This document shows positions 35,397-43,858 of a DNA stretch of 64,000 nucleotides, piece after piece; positions within the stretch are counted from its first letter, which is position 1; the number at the start of each line of letters is the position of its first letter. The stretch spans positions 310,001 through 374,000 of the forward strand of contig NZ_CP073100.1 in NCBI RefSeq assembly GCF_018137965.1. Direction: 5' to 3'. The notes beneath the pieces are model-generated. The model did no database searches, had not been told where the DNA came from, and saw only the letters and a program-made list of their open reading frames with translations. Both the position numbers and the translations under genes were made by a program. The DNA is from Luteolibacter ambystomatis (GTDB lineage Bacteria > Verrucomicrobiota > Verrucomicrobiia > Verrucomicrobiales > Akkermansiaceae).

Positions 35397-37007
35397 ATGC
35401 GTTTTTCCCCGGTATCGCAGTTTGTTTGTCACTCTTCGCTCGCTGCTTTGGCGTGGAGTTCGCTCATGCCTTTGGCATGTGCGCAAGAGACGGCAGCTGC
35501 TCCTGTTGGCGAGGCGCGTCCGATGTATATCCGCGAGTACCGGGTGCGTGGTGTGAAGAGCGGGGTGGTGGGTAGTGCGGAGATCGGCGAGGCGGTGTAT
35601 CCGTTCCTGGGACCGGGGCAGATGCCTGCGGACGTGGACCGGGCGCGGGCGGCGGTCGAAAAGCTCTATCACGACAAGGGCTACCAGGCGGTGGCGGTGG
35701 CGATCCCGGTGCAGCAGATCAAGCGCGGCACGGTGATCCTGGAGGTTTCGGAAAACCCGGTGGGCCGGCTGCGGGTGAAGGGCGCGCGCTTCACCTCGCC
35801 CTCGGCGCTCAAGGGGCTGGCCCCGGCGCTGGCCGAGGGCAGGGTGGTCAACTTCAACGAGGTGACGAAAAACCTCGTGGCGATGAACCAGCTCGGCGGC
35901 CGCACGGTCACGCCGGAGCTGCGTCCCGGCGTCGAGCCCGGCACGGTGGACATCGATCTGAAGGTCAAGGACGGGCTGCCCTTGCACGGCAGCCTCGAGG
36001 TCAACAACCGCTACAGCGCGAACACCAGCGAGCTGCGGCTCAACGGCGCGGTCTCGTATGACAACCTGTGGCAGCTCGGCCACGCGATGGGGATGAGCTT
36101 CCAGGTCGCGCCGCTGGATCTCGAGGACGCGCAGGTGTTCTCCGGCTACTACCTGGCGCCGCTCTCCAACGGCTGGAGCCTGATGCTGCAGGGGACCAAG
36201 CAGGACAGCAACGTCTCGACGCTGGGCGGGCTGGCGGTGGCGGGCCGCGGCGAGATCCTCGGCCTCCGGGTCTTGAAGACGCTGCCGCAGGGCAGGGACT
36301 TCTACCAGTCGCTGAGCTTCGGTCTCGACTACAAGCACTTCGACGAGGACCTCACCTCGAGCACCGGGACGATCCAGGCGCCGCTCACCTACTACCCGCT
36401 GACGGCGCTCTACACCGCGTCGCTGAAGCACAAGAGCGGCAAGACCGACTTCAACGGCGGGGTCACGCTGCACCTGCGCGGGATGGGGGCCTCGGCCGAC
36501 GAGTTCAACAACAAGCGCTACAAGAGCGCGGGCAGCTTCCTCTACTTCCGCGGCGACCTCTCGCACACCCGGGACCTGCCGCACGGGCTGCAGGGCTTCG
36601 CGCGGGTGCAGGGCCAGATGTCGAGCCAGCCGCTGGTCAACAGCGAGCAGTTCTCGGCGGGCGGCCTCGGCACGGTGCGCGGCTACCTCGAAAGCGAAAC
36701 GCTGGGCGACGACGCGGTGACCGCGACCCTTGAGCTGCGCAGCCCGTCGTTGGTCGGCACCGGCAAGGACGATGCGGAGAACGACTGGCGCTTCTACGTC
36801 TTCGGGGACGCCGGGTTCACGTCGATCCAGGCGCCTCTTCCCGGGCAGGACCCCGGCAGCAGCCTGCTCAGCGTCGGCCTCGGCACGCGCGGGCGCTTCT
36901 TCGACCACTACAACGGTTCGCTCGACGTCGGGCTGCCGCTGCTGCGGCGCAGCAGCGGCCAGGACCGCCAGCCGCTCTACACCTTCCGCGTCTGGGGCGA
37001 CTTCTAA
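35397..37007 (+). CDS. Two-partner secretion outer-membrane transporter (TpsB, FhaC/ShlB family)
   Basis: A 536-residue outer-membrane protein. A signal peptide ends near residue 29 (PLACA). Residues about 45-200 are POTRA domains (YIREYRVRGVKS, YLDKGY-like YHDKGYQAVAVAIPVQQI). The C-terminal part is a 16-strand beta-barrel with GTVRGYLESETLG carrying the VRGY motif of the Omp85/TpsB family, and it ends in Phe. TpsB proteins export a large partner exoprotein; the only candidate here is TpsA at 43859. Its codons are almost all G- or C-ending, unlike upstream genes. Confidence 0.93.
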   Translation: MRFSPVSQFVCHSSLAALAWSSLMPLACAQETAAAPVGEARPMYIREYRVRGVKSGVVGSAEIGEAVYPFLGPGQMPADVDRARAAVEKLYHDKGYQAVAVAIPVQQIKRGTVILEVSENPVGRLRVKGARFTSPSALKGLAPALAEGRVVNFNEVTKNLVAMNQLGGRTVTPELRPGVEPGTVDIDLKVKDGLPLHGSLEVNNRYSANTSELRLNGAVSYDNLWQLGHAMGMSFQVAPLDLEDAQVFSGYYLAPLSNGWSLMLQGTKQDSNVSTLGGLAVAGRGEILGLRVLKTLPQGRDFYQSLSFGLDYKHFDEDLTSSTGTIQAPLTYYPLTALYTASLKHKSGKTDFNGGVTLHLRGMGASADEFNNKRYKSAGSFLYFRGDLSHTRDLPHGLQGFARVQGQMSSQPLVNSEQFSAGGLGTVRGYLESETLGDDAVTATLELRSPSLVGTGKDDAENDWRFYVFGDAGFTSIQAPLPGQDPGSSLLSVGLGTRGRFFDHYNGSLDVGLPLLRRSSGQDRQPLYTFRVWGDF

Positions 37008-37083
37008 AGCAACGCCCGCCACCCGCTTCGTCTCCACCTCTCCTCTTCCTCTGCCTCTCAACTCTCAGCCTTCAACTCTCAAC

Positions 37084-38958
37084 ATGCGCTTCCGTCTCCT
37101 CACTCTCCCCGTCCTGGCCACCCTGTTGGCCCAGCATGTTTCCGCCGGTGAATCCTCGAACTGGTGGAACAAGGAATGGACGCAGCGCCAGCCGGTGGCG
37201 GTGTCGGCGAAGGACGCGGGCGACGCCGGTGCCGCGACGGTGCTGGTGCGCCTGCACGACGGCAACTTCCAGTTCCCCACGGCCAAGGAGGATGGCAGCG
37301 ACCTGCGCTTCATCGGTGACGACGGCAAGGAACTGCCCTACCAGATCGAGAAGTACGACGGCCTCATGAACGAGGCCTTCGTGTGGGTCAAGGTGCCCGC
37401 GGTGAAGGGCGGCGAGGCGAAGTTCACGCTCTACTACGGCAATCCCAAAGCCGCCGCCCCCGCGGCCGCCCCCGCCTACGACGCCGACACCGTGCTCGTC
37501 TATCACTTCGCCGAGCGCGGCGCCGCGCCGGTCGACTCCTCCCCGGCCAAGAACAACGGTGACAAGCCCGGTGCCGCGTCCGAAGGCGCGGTGGTCGGCG
37601 GCGGCCTGCGCCTCGCCGGTGGCGAACCGGTCGGCATCCCCAACACCGCGACCCTCGAATGGACCGCCAACCAGGCGCTGACCTGGTCGGCCTGGGTCAA
37701 GCCCGCCGCGCTGCGTCCCAACGCCATCCTCTTCAGCCGCGACACCCTTCGGGTGGTTCTGGACCAGGGCGTCCTGATCGTGGAAAACAACGGCGTTCGC
37801 AGTAGTTCCGGCGCGCCGCTGGCCGCCGGCGCGTGGAGCCACGTCGCCTTCGTCGCCGAAGGCGCGGCCATCAAGACCTACGTCAACGGCGTGGCCGCCG
37901 GCTCGCTCGCCGCGGGCCTGCCCGCCAGCACCGCGCCGCTGCTCCTCGGCGGCACCGCGGCCCCCGTGGCCAACAGCGAACGCTTCAACGGCGAGCTCGA
38001 CGAACTGGAAATCTCGCGCGTCGCCCGCCCCGAGGGCTGGCTCAAGCTCGCCGCCCTCACCCAGGGTACCAGCGAGGCGGCGACCAAGGCCGTCGCCGTC
38101 GGCGAGGTGGAAGGCGGCGAAGGCGGCGCCAAGCACAGCGCCGCGCTCGAGCACATCATGCTCTTCGGCGACATCGCGAAGAACATGATGTTCGACGGCT
38201 GGATGGCCATCGGCGTGTGCGTGCTCATGATTTTGGTCGGCTGGAGCGTGGCGGTGAAAAAGTTCTTCTACCTCAACTCGATCCAGAAGGGCGGCAAGGT
38301 CTTCCTCGACCAGTGGAAGAAGCTCTCCGGCGACCTCACCGCGCTCGACCACGGCGACAAGGCCAATGTCAGCAGCTTCGGCGGTCTCGCCGACGCGAGG
38401 ACCCAGGCGCTGGTGAAGCAATCGCCGCTCTACCACCTCTACCACATCGGTTCGGAGGAAATCCGCCACCGCCTCGAGCGCGACAAGACGCGGACCAAGG
38501 GCCTGTCGGGCCGCTCGATCGAAGCGATCCGCGCCAGCCTCGACGCCGGACTGGTGCATGAGAACCACCACCTCAACAAGGGCCTGGTGTTCCTGACCAT
38601 GAGCATCGCGGGTGGACCCTATGTCGGCCTGCTCGGCACCGTGGTCGGGGTGATGATCACCTTCGCCATCATCGCCAAGAGCGGCGAGGTCGACGTCAAC
38701 TCGATCGCGCCCGGCATCGCCAGCGCGCTGCTCGCCACCGTGGCGGGCCTCATCGTCGCGATCCCGGCGCTGTTCATCTACAGCTACCTCAGCAGCAAGA
38801 TCAAGGAGTCGATGGGCACGATGCAGGTCTTCATCGACGAGTTCATCGCCAAGATGGCCGAGTTCTACCCGCCGGCGGGCGAATCCACGCCGCACGTGAA
38901 CGCCACCCAGGCGCACGCCAACGCGCACCCGGTGCCCAAGACGCTCGAACCCGTCTGA
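37084..38958 (+). CDS. ExbB/TolQ-type channel fused to DUF2341 and LamG-like domains
   Basis: A 624-residue inner-membrane protein. Signal peptide (1-21). Residues about 25-130 are a DUF2341 domain (NWWNKEWTQRQPVAV, FTLYYGNP). About 140-345 form a LamG/concanavalin-like domain (LVYHFAERG, WSAWVKPAAL, YVNGVAAGSL, FNGELDELEIS). From about 375 to 610 is the MotA/TolQ/ExbB channel: three membrane helices, GPYVGLLGTVVGVMITF and ASALLATVAGLIVAIPALF. The periplasmic N-terminal half probably senses or binds a ligand or the envelope. It is followed by exbD and tonB. Confidence 0.93.
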   Translation: MRFRLLTLPVLATLLAQHVSAGESSNWWNKEWTQRQPVAVSAKDAGDAGAATVLVRLHDGNFQFPTAKEDGSDLRFIGDDGKELPYQIEKYDGLMNEAFVWVKVPAVKGGEAKFTLYYGNPKAAAPAAAPAYDADTVLVYHFAERGAAPVDSSPAKNNGDKPGAASEGAVVGGGLRLAGGEPVGIPNTATLEWTANQALTWSAWVKPAALRPNAILFSRDTLRVVLDQGVLIVENNGVRSSSGAPLAAGAWSHVAFVAEGAAIKTYVNGVAAGSLAAGLPASTAPLLLGGTAAPVANSERFNGELDELEISRVARPEGWLKLAALTQGTSEAATKAVAVGEVEGGEGGAKHSAALEHIMLFGDIAKNMMFDGWMAIGVCVLMILVGWSVAVKKFFYLNSIQKGGKVFLDQWKKLSGDLTALDHGDKANVSSFGGLADARTQALVKQSPLYHLYHIGSEEIRHRLERDKTRTKGLSGRSIEAIRASLDAGLVHENHHLNKGLVFLTMSIAGGPYVGLLGTVVGVMITFAIIAKSGEVDVNSIAPGIASALLATVAGLIVAIPALFIYSYLSSKIKESMGTMQVFIDEFIAKMAEFYPPAGESTPHVNATQAHANAHPVPKTLEPV

Positions 38959-38988
38959 TCCGATCCACCCCGGACCCCGACCCACGCC

Positions 38989-39387
38989 ATGCAAGCCGAC
39001 GACGGAAAAAGCTACGACGACATCAACGTCACGCCGATGGTGGACCTCTACCTGGTGCTGCTGCTGATCTTCATCATCATGACCACCGCGGGGGTGAAGG
39101 GGACGAAGATCGACCTGCCGCGCGGCAGCAAGAGCCAGCCGAAGCTGGGCGGTCCGAAGACCCAGGCGATCACGGTGACGCCGGACGGCAAGATCCTGCT
39201 CAACACCACGCCGGTGACCTTGGCGGACCTGGAGAGCCGCCTCGGCACGCTCAAGGCCTCGACGCCCGAGTTCCCGGTGGTCGTCCGCGGCGACCGCGCC
39301 GTCCAGTACCAGGGCGTGATGGACGTGCTCGATGTCCTCGGCCGTCTCGGCATCACCCAGATCGGCCTCGCCACGCAGGCGAAGTAA
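38989..39387 (+). CDS. exbD: ExbD/TolR biopolymer transport protein
   Basis: A 132-residue inner-membrane protein with one helix near the N-terminus. INVTPMVDLYLVLLLIFIIM is the family signature; the Asp is the proton-carrying residue. The rest is the periplasmic domain. It partners ExbB in making the motor that uses proton motive force. 30 bases separate it from the ExbB-like gene. Confidence 0.96.
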   Translation: MQADDGKSYDDINVTPMVDLYLVLLLIFIIMTTAGVKGTKIDLPRGSKSQPKLGGPKTQAITVTPDGKILLNTTPVTLADLESRLGTLKASTPEFPVVVRGDRAVQYQGVMDVLDVLGRLGITQIGLATQAK

Positions 39388-39435
39388 TTCCTTTCGAACT
39401 ACTACAACCCTACGACTTCACGACTTCGGATCATT

Positions 39436-39520
39436 GACCACGGATTACGCTGATTTTTTCAGAAGACAGAATCTTCGTCTTCCTCCTCTTCAATCTGTGT
39501 CATCTGCGAAATCTGTGGTC
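39436..39520. repeat. Palindromic repeat of the ACCACGGATT family
   Basis: GACCACGGATTACGCTGATT (39436-39455) is an imperfect inverted copy (16 of 20) of the reverse strand ending at 39520 (AATCTGTGGTC). It fills most of the 150-base gap between exbD and tonB. This family is scattered in other verrucomicrobial and planctomycete genomes, as I recall. Confidence 0.5.
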
Positions 39521-39537
39521 CCAACTTCTGAACTCTC

Positions 39538-40224
39538 ATGAGCAACGAACTTCTCGACCCACCGAAAAAGAGTCCGTGGCCGTGGATCGCCGGAGCGGTC
39601 GCGCTGGTCGCGATCGGCGGCGGTGCCTTCGTCCTCGCGCCGAAGGGCGGGGACAAGCCGAAGCCGCGCAAGGTGGACACCATCAGCATCGTGCTGCCGC
39701 CCCCGCCGCCACTCCCTCCGCCGCCGCCGAAGGTCGAGCCGCCGAAGCAGGAGGAAGTGAAACAGGAAATGGTCAAGCAGGAGGCGATCGAGGACACCCC
39801 GCCGCCGCCGCAGGCCCCCGAGCCCGAACCGGCCCCGGCGCTGAGCACCAACCTCGAAGGGCCCGGCAACGACAGCTTCGGCCTGAGCCACGGCACCGGC
39901 AAGGGTGCGGTCGGCAACGGCGGCACCGGCATCGGTGGCAACGGCGGCCGCCGCAGCGGCAAGTACGACGCCTACGCCGGCCAAACCCAGAGCGCGGTGC
40001 GCGACGCCCTCGGCCGCGATCCCAAGACCCGCACGGCGACCTTCAGCGGCACCTTCCGGGTGTGGGTGGACGCCACCGGCCGGGTCACCCGTGCCAAGGG
40101 CGCGGACGGCAACGCCACCGCCGTGCTCAACGGCCTGCAGCTTCCGAGCGCTCCTCCCACGGACATGCCGATGCCCATCGTGATGCGCATCTCCGCTTCC
40201 AAGCCCTCCACCGCCTCGCGCTGA
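39538..40224 (+). CDS. TonB-like energy transducer
   Basis: A 228-residue protein. One membrane helix (about 12-33, WPWIAGAVALVAIGGGAFV) is followed by a proline stretch with two polyproline runs (LPPPPPLPPPPP), a Glu/Lys/Gln segment, a Gly-rich segment, and a C-terminal domain (about 150-225, FRVWVDATGRVTRAK, VLNGLQLPSAPPTDMPMPIVMRI) typical of TonB/TolA. It should connect the ExbBD motor to an outer-membrane protein, here possibly the porin or TpsB. Confidence 0.9.
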   Translation: MSNELLDPPKKSPWPWIAGAVALVAIGGGAFVLAPKGGDKPKPRKVDTISIVLPPPPPLPPPPPKVEPPKQEEVKQEMVKQEAIEDTPPPPQAPEPEPAPALSTNLEGPGNDSFGLSHGTGKGAVGNGGTGIGGNGGRRSGKYDAYAGQTQSAVRDALGRDPKTRTATFSGTFRVWVDATGRVTRAKGADGNATAVLNGLQLPSAPPTDMPMPIVMRISASKPSTASR

Positions 40225-40261
40225 TATCCCCCTTTTGATCCCTCTCTTCTTCCACGTTCCC

Positions 40262-42097
40262 ATGTCCGTCCGTTCCATCCCCCTCCGCCTCGCCCCGCTG
40301 CTTGCGCTCGCCCTCCAACCGGCGTTCGCCGAGGACGAGTCGCTCGCGGTGCCGTCGCTCGACCAGCTCCCCGCCGAGGGCGTCACCCCGGTGGGCGATG
40401 AAACCACGGAAACTCCCGCAGGTGAGGCGGCCAGGCCGACCGACAACGTCACCATCAACCTGATCCACCGCCTGGTGGAGAAGGGCGTGCTGACCAAGGA
40501 CGAGGCCGACACCATGATCCGCCAGGCCGAGGCCGACGCCACCCGCGTCCGCGCCCAGCAGCGCGCCGAGATCCAGACCGCGGTGCAGCAGGAGGCGCTC
40601 GCGCCGGTGCAGGAGGGCGAGGTCGGCGTCACCTACGTCCCGGAAACGGTCAAGGCGCAGATGCGCGAGGAGATCAAGCACCAGCTGCTCACCGAGGCCC
40701 GCGTCCAGAACTGGTCGGCGCCCGCCGCCACCCCGGAATGGGTGAAGCGCTACAAGGTCTTCGGCGACGTCCGCGTGCGCTACGAGGGCAGCTTCTTCCC
40801 CGGCGGCAACGACAACAGCGGCCAGTTCCCGAACTTCAACGCCATCAACACCGGCGCGCCCTACGACACCGCCGGCACCCAGCACTCGCCGCAGTACAAC
40901 GTCGACCAGGACCGCGACCGCTTCCGCCTGCGCGCCCGCGTCGGGGCGGAGATCGATCTGGACGACGGCTTCACCGCCGGGCTGCGTCTCGCCACCGGCG
41001 AGAACAACTCGCCGGTCTCGCCCAACCAGAGCCTCGGGGCGGCGGGCAACGCCCAGGGCGGGAACTTCAGCAAGTACGCCGTTTGGATCGACCGCGCCTT
41101 CCTCAGCTACCACTTCGGCGAGGACCACTGCTACGACGTCGACCTCCAGGCCGGGCGCTTCGACAACCCGTTCTTCAACACCGACATCGTCTGGGACGAC
41201 GACCTCGGCTTCGACGGCTTCGCCGCCAAGGGCAAGTTCCGCTTCAACGACGACATCAAGGTCTTCGCCACCGCGGGCGCGTTCCCGATCTTCAACACCG
41301 ACTTCAACTTCTCGTCGATCAATCCGGCGAAGTTCGAGAGCACCGACAAGTACATCTACGGCGGCCAGATCGGGGTCGAGTGGAAGATCGCCGAGAAGCT
41401 CACCGGCAAGTTCGGCGTCGCCTTCTACGACTTCGACGGCGTGAAGGGCAAGCTGTCCACGCCGTACGTGCCGCTGACGTCCTCCGACGCGGGCGACACC
41501 GACGGGCTGCGTCCGTCGTTCGCGCAGAAGGGCAACACCTACATGGCGCTGCGCAACATCCTGCCCGATCCGTCGAACAACAACGGCAACAGCAACCAGT
41601 GGCAGTACTTCGGGCTGGCCTCGCCGTTCCGCGAGCTGACGGTGACCGGCCGCCTCGACTACGACGGCTACGAGCCGGTGCGCCTGTCTCTGACCGGCGA
41701 GTTCGTCAAGAACGTGGCCTTCGACAAATCGTCGGTGGCGCAGTTCGCGGTCAACAACCGCGGGCCGTCGGGGGACCCGCAGAAGCAGGGTCTGTTCGAG
41801 GGTGGCGACACCGCGTGGATGGTCAACCTCGTGGTGGGGGACGCGGCGCTGGAGAAGTTCGGCGACTGGCAGACCTACCTCGGCTACCGCTACGTCGAGA
41901 GCGACTCGGTGGTCGACGGCCTGACCGACTCGGACTTCGGCGGCGGCGGCACCAACCTCAAGGGCTTCACGCTCGGGGCGAACATGGCGCTCTCCAAGGC
42001 GGTGCGCATCGGCGCGCGCTGGATGAGCGCGGACCAGATCGCCGGCCCGACCTACCGCAACGACATCCTGCAGGTCGACCTCAACGCCAAGTTCTGA
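40262..42097 (+). CDS. Putative porin
   Basis: A 611-residue outer-membrane protein with signal peptide (MSVRSIPLRLAPLLALALQPAFA). Residues about 60-110 are helical (LVEKGVLTKDEADTMIRQAEA), probably a coiled coil. From about 160 a beta-barrel begins (YKVFGDVRVRYEGSF, RDRFRLRARVGAEIDL), ending in Phe (VDLNAKF) as for porins. It resembles the Porin_5 family of the databases. It is rich in Asp and Tyr strand repeats. Placed directly after tonB, so it may be the TonB-coupled partner, but no TonB-dependent plug domain is seen. Confidence 0.82.
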   Translation: MSVRSIPLRLAPLLALALQPAFAEDESLAVPSLDQLPAEGVTPVGDETTETPAGEAARPTDNVTINLIHRLVEKGVLTKDEADTMIRQAEADATRVRAQQRAEIQTAVQQEALAPVQEGEVGVTYVPETVKAQMREEIKHQLLTEARVQNWSAPAATPEWVKRYKVFGDVRVRYEGSFFPGGNDNSGQFPNFNAINTGAPYDTAGTQHSPQYNVDQDRDRFRLRARVGAEIDLDDGFTAGLRLATGENNSPVSPNQSLGAAGNAQGGNFSKYAVWIDRAFLSYHFGEDHCYDVDLQAGRFDNPFFNTDIVWDDDLGFDGFAAKGKFRFNDDIKVFATAGAFPIFNTDFNFSSINPAKFESTDKYIYGGQIGVEWKIAEKLTGKFGVAFYDFDGVKGKLSTPYVPLTSSDAGDTDGLRPSFAQKGNTYMALRNILPDPSNNNGNSNQWQYFGLASPFRELTVTGRLDYDGYEPVRLSLTGEFVKNVAFDKSSVAQFAVNNRGPSGDPQKQGLFEGGDTAWMVNLVVGDAALEKFGDWQTYLGYRYVESDSVVDGLTDSDFGGGGTNLKGFTLGANMALSKAVRIGARWMSADQIAGPTYRNDILQVDLNAKF

Positions 42098-42172
42098 GGC
42101 CGTCCGGCGCGACCGTTCCACCTCTGAAATTCCAGATCCCAGATTTCAAATCCTCTTCCTCTCCTCGAAGCC

Positions 42173-42871
42173 ATGCGCTCCCTCCTTCTCCTCCTCGCCC
42201 TCGCCCTCGCGCTGCCGCTGGCCGCGGCGCCCGCCGCCGACGGTCCCAGCCCGGCTGAAACCAAGCTGCGCGAATCGCTCAAGGCGACGATGCTCCAGCT
42301 CCGCACCGCGGAAGCCGACAAGGCCAACCTGCAGGCCGAGAAGGACGCCAACGACGCCAAGGTGAAAGAGCTCACCGCGCAGGTCGAGAAGCTGACCAAA
42401 CAGGCGGCGGCGGACCAGACCACGGCGAAGAAGCAGATCGAGGACCTCAACGGCAAGGTCGCCGCGCAGGAACAGCTCATCGGCAAGTTCAAGGAAGCGC
42501 TGGAGAAGTGGAAGGACGGCTACGCCAAGGCCGCCGCACTCGCGACGGCGAAGGAAGCCGAACGGGTGAAGCTCACCGACCAGAACGCGGTGCTGCGCCG
42601 CAAGGTCGAGGACCAGCGCGCGAAGAACGTCGCGCTGGCGAAGACCGCGAACGAGATCCTGGACCGTTACGCGAAGTTCGGGGTGGGCGAGGCGTTGTCG
42701 GCGCGCGAGCCGTTCACCGGCATCACCCGCGCGCGCATCGAGACGCTGGTGCAGGACTACGGCGACAAGATCGAGGACAACCGCATCAAACCGGAACCGG
42801 CTCCGAAGAAAGGCCAGCCTGAGAAGAAAGCGGAGGCTCCGAAGACTGCTGCGGAGCAAGCCAATCGCTGA
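42173..42871 (+). CDS. Periplasmic coiled-coil protein
   Basis: A 232-residue protein with signal peptide (MRSLLLLLALALALPLAAA). Residues about 30-160 are a long coiled coil rich in Ala, Lys and Glu (LKATMLQLRTAEADKANLQ). A globular end (about 175-210, FGVGEALSAREPFTGITRAR) and a Lys-rich tail follow. It could bridge the periplasm or hold exoprotein unfolded in transit. No family recognised. It lies 4 bases from the PpiC gene, with which it is co-translated. Confidence 0.7.
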   Translation: MRSLLLLLALALALPLAAAPAADGPSPAETKLRESLKATMLQLRTAEADKANLQAEKDANDAKVKELTAQVEKLTKQAAADQTTAKKQIEDLNGKVAAQEQLIGKFKEALEKWKDGYAKAAALATAKEAERVKLTDQNAVLRRKVEDQRAKNVALAKTANEILDRYAKFGVGEALSAREPFTGITRARIETLVQDYGDKIEDNRIKPEPAPKKGQPEKKAEAPKTAAEQANR

Positions 42872-42874
42872 ATC

Positions 42875-43807
42875 ATGAAAGCCGTGTCTCCTTATCTCGT
42901 TTCGATGATGGCCGGGCTTTGGGCGCTCGGTCTTTCGGATGCCGGGCTGCTGGCCGCCGAAACCGCGTCGAAATCCGGAGAAGGAGTAGTCGCCCGGATC
43001 GGTGATACTGAGGTGGGCGAACAGGACATCCGGGCTGCTTTGGACGGACTCGATGAACGCGAGCGTGCGACCGTTGCAAAAGATCCGGCCCTGCTGAATC
43101 AAGTCGTCCGCTCGATGCTCATCCAGCGCCTGGTGCTCAAACAGGCTGCCAATGAGAAGTGGGAGCAAAAACCGGAAATCGCCGCCCAGCTTGAACGTTC
43201 ACGCCGCTCCACCATCACCGAGAGCTACTTGAAATCGCAGGCGGAGAAAAGCGGTGCGGTCCCCTCCGAAACGGAACTTCGCCAGGCCTATGACGGAGCG
43301 AAGGATTCCTTGTTCGTCCCGAAGCAATTCCAGCTCGCGCAGATCTTCATCGCCATTCCGCAGGAAGGCGGCGAGGACGCGGAGGCAAAGGCGAAAGCAA
43401 AGCTCGATAGTGTGATCAAAAGCTTGTCCCACGCCGGATCCGATTTCTCTTCGATCGCCCGTCTGAACAGCGACGAATCAAACAGCGCCTCGAAGGGCGG
43501 TGAAATCGGCTGGTTGTTGGAAAAACAAATCCAGCCCGAAATCCGGGCCAAGGTCGCTACCTTGAAAAAGGGCGCGACCACCGCGCCGCTGCGTCTGCTG
43601 GATGGCTGGCACATCGTGAAGGTCATGGAGGTGAAGGAAGGCTACACGCCGCCTTTCGAGGAAGTCCGCGCAGCCCTCGCAGAAAAGGTCCGGACCGAAC
43701 GCGTCAAAGCCGCCACCCAAGCCTACCTTTCCCAGCTCATCCAGGAGAACCCTGTGGTCATCAACGAGATCGCCTTGTCGAAGCTCGCCGCCGACTCGAA
43801 GCCATAA
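42875..43807 (+). CDS. PpiC/SurA-type periplasmic peptidyl-prolyl isomerase
   Basis: A 310-residue protein with signal peptide (to about LLAAE). A SurA-like N-terminal chaperone domain (about 35-120) leads to a parvulin domain (about 145-240): FQLAQIFIAIP, SDFSSIARLNSDESNSASKGGEIGW, and LLDGWHIVKVMEV. These are the parvulin motifs. It ends in a helix after FEEVRAALAEKV. Lying directly upstream of TpsA it probably keeps the huge exoprotein secretion-competent in the periplasm. Confidence 0.93.
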   Translation: MKAVSPYLVSMMAGLWALGLSDAGLLAAETASKSGEGVVARIGDTEVGEQDIRAALDGLDERERATVAKDPALLNQVVRSMLIQRLVLKQAANEKWEQKPEIAAQLERSRRSTITESYLKSQAEKSGAVPSETELRQAYDGAKDSLFVPKQFQLAQIFIAIPQEGGEDAEAKAKAKLDSVIKSLSHAGSDFSSIARLNSDESNSASKGGEIGWLLEKQIQPEIRAKVATLKKGATTAPLRLLDGWHIVKVMEVKEGYTPPFEEVRAALAEKVRTERVKAATQAYLSQLIQENPVVINEIALSKLAADSKP

Positions 43808-43817
43808 CTTTTCATCA

Positions 43818-43846
43818 GCCCGGCCGCTCGTGCCGGGCCTTTTTTG
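43818..43846 (+). terminator. Terminator or attenuator just before tpsA
   Basis: GCCCGGC (43818-43824) and GCCGGGC (43832-43838) form a seven-pair GC stem followed by CTTTTTTG. The tpsA start codon at 43859 is 13 bases further on. Confidence 0.8.
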
Positions 43847-43858
43847 TTTCCATCCGCC

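Noticed and set aside
37072..38994. A 640-codon minus-strand frame over the ExbB-like gene
   Set aside because: Antisense shadow; His- and Arg-rich with no recognisable family.
40127..42121. A 664-codon minus-strand frame over the porin gene
   Set aside because: It is the antisense of a porin with signal peptide and barrel; its sequence is rich in Arg, Val and Glu without pattern.
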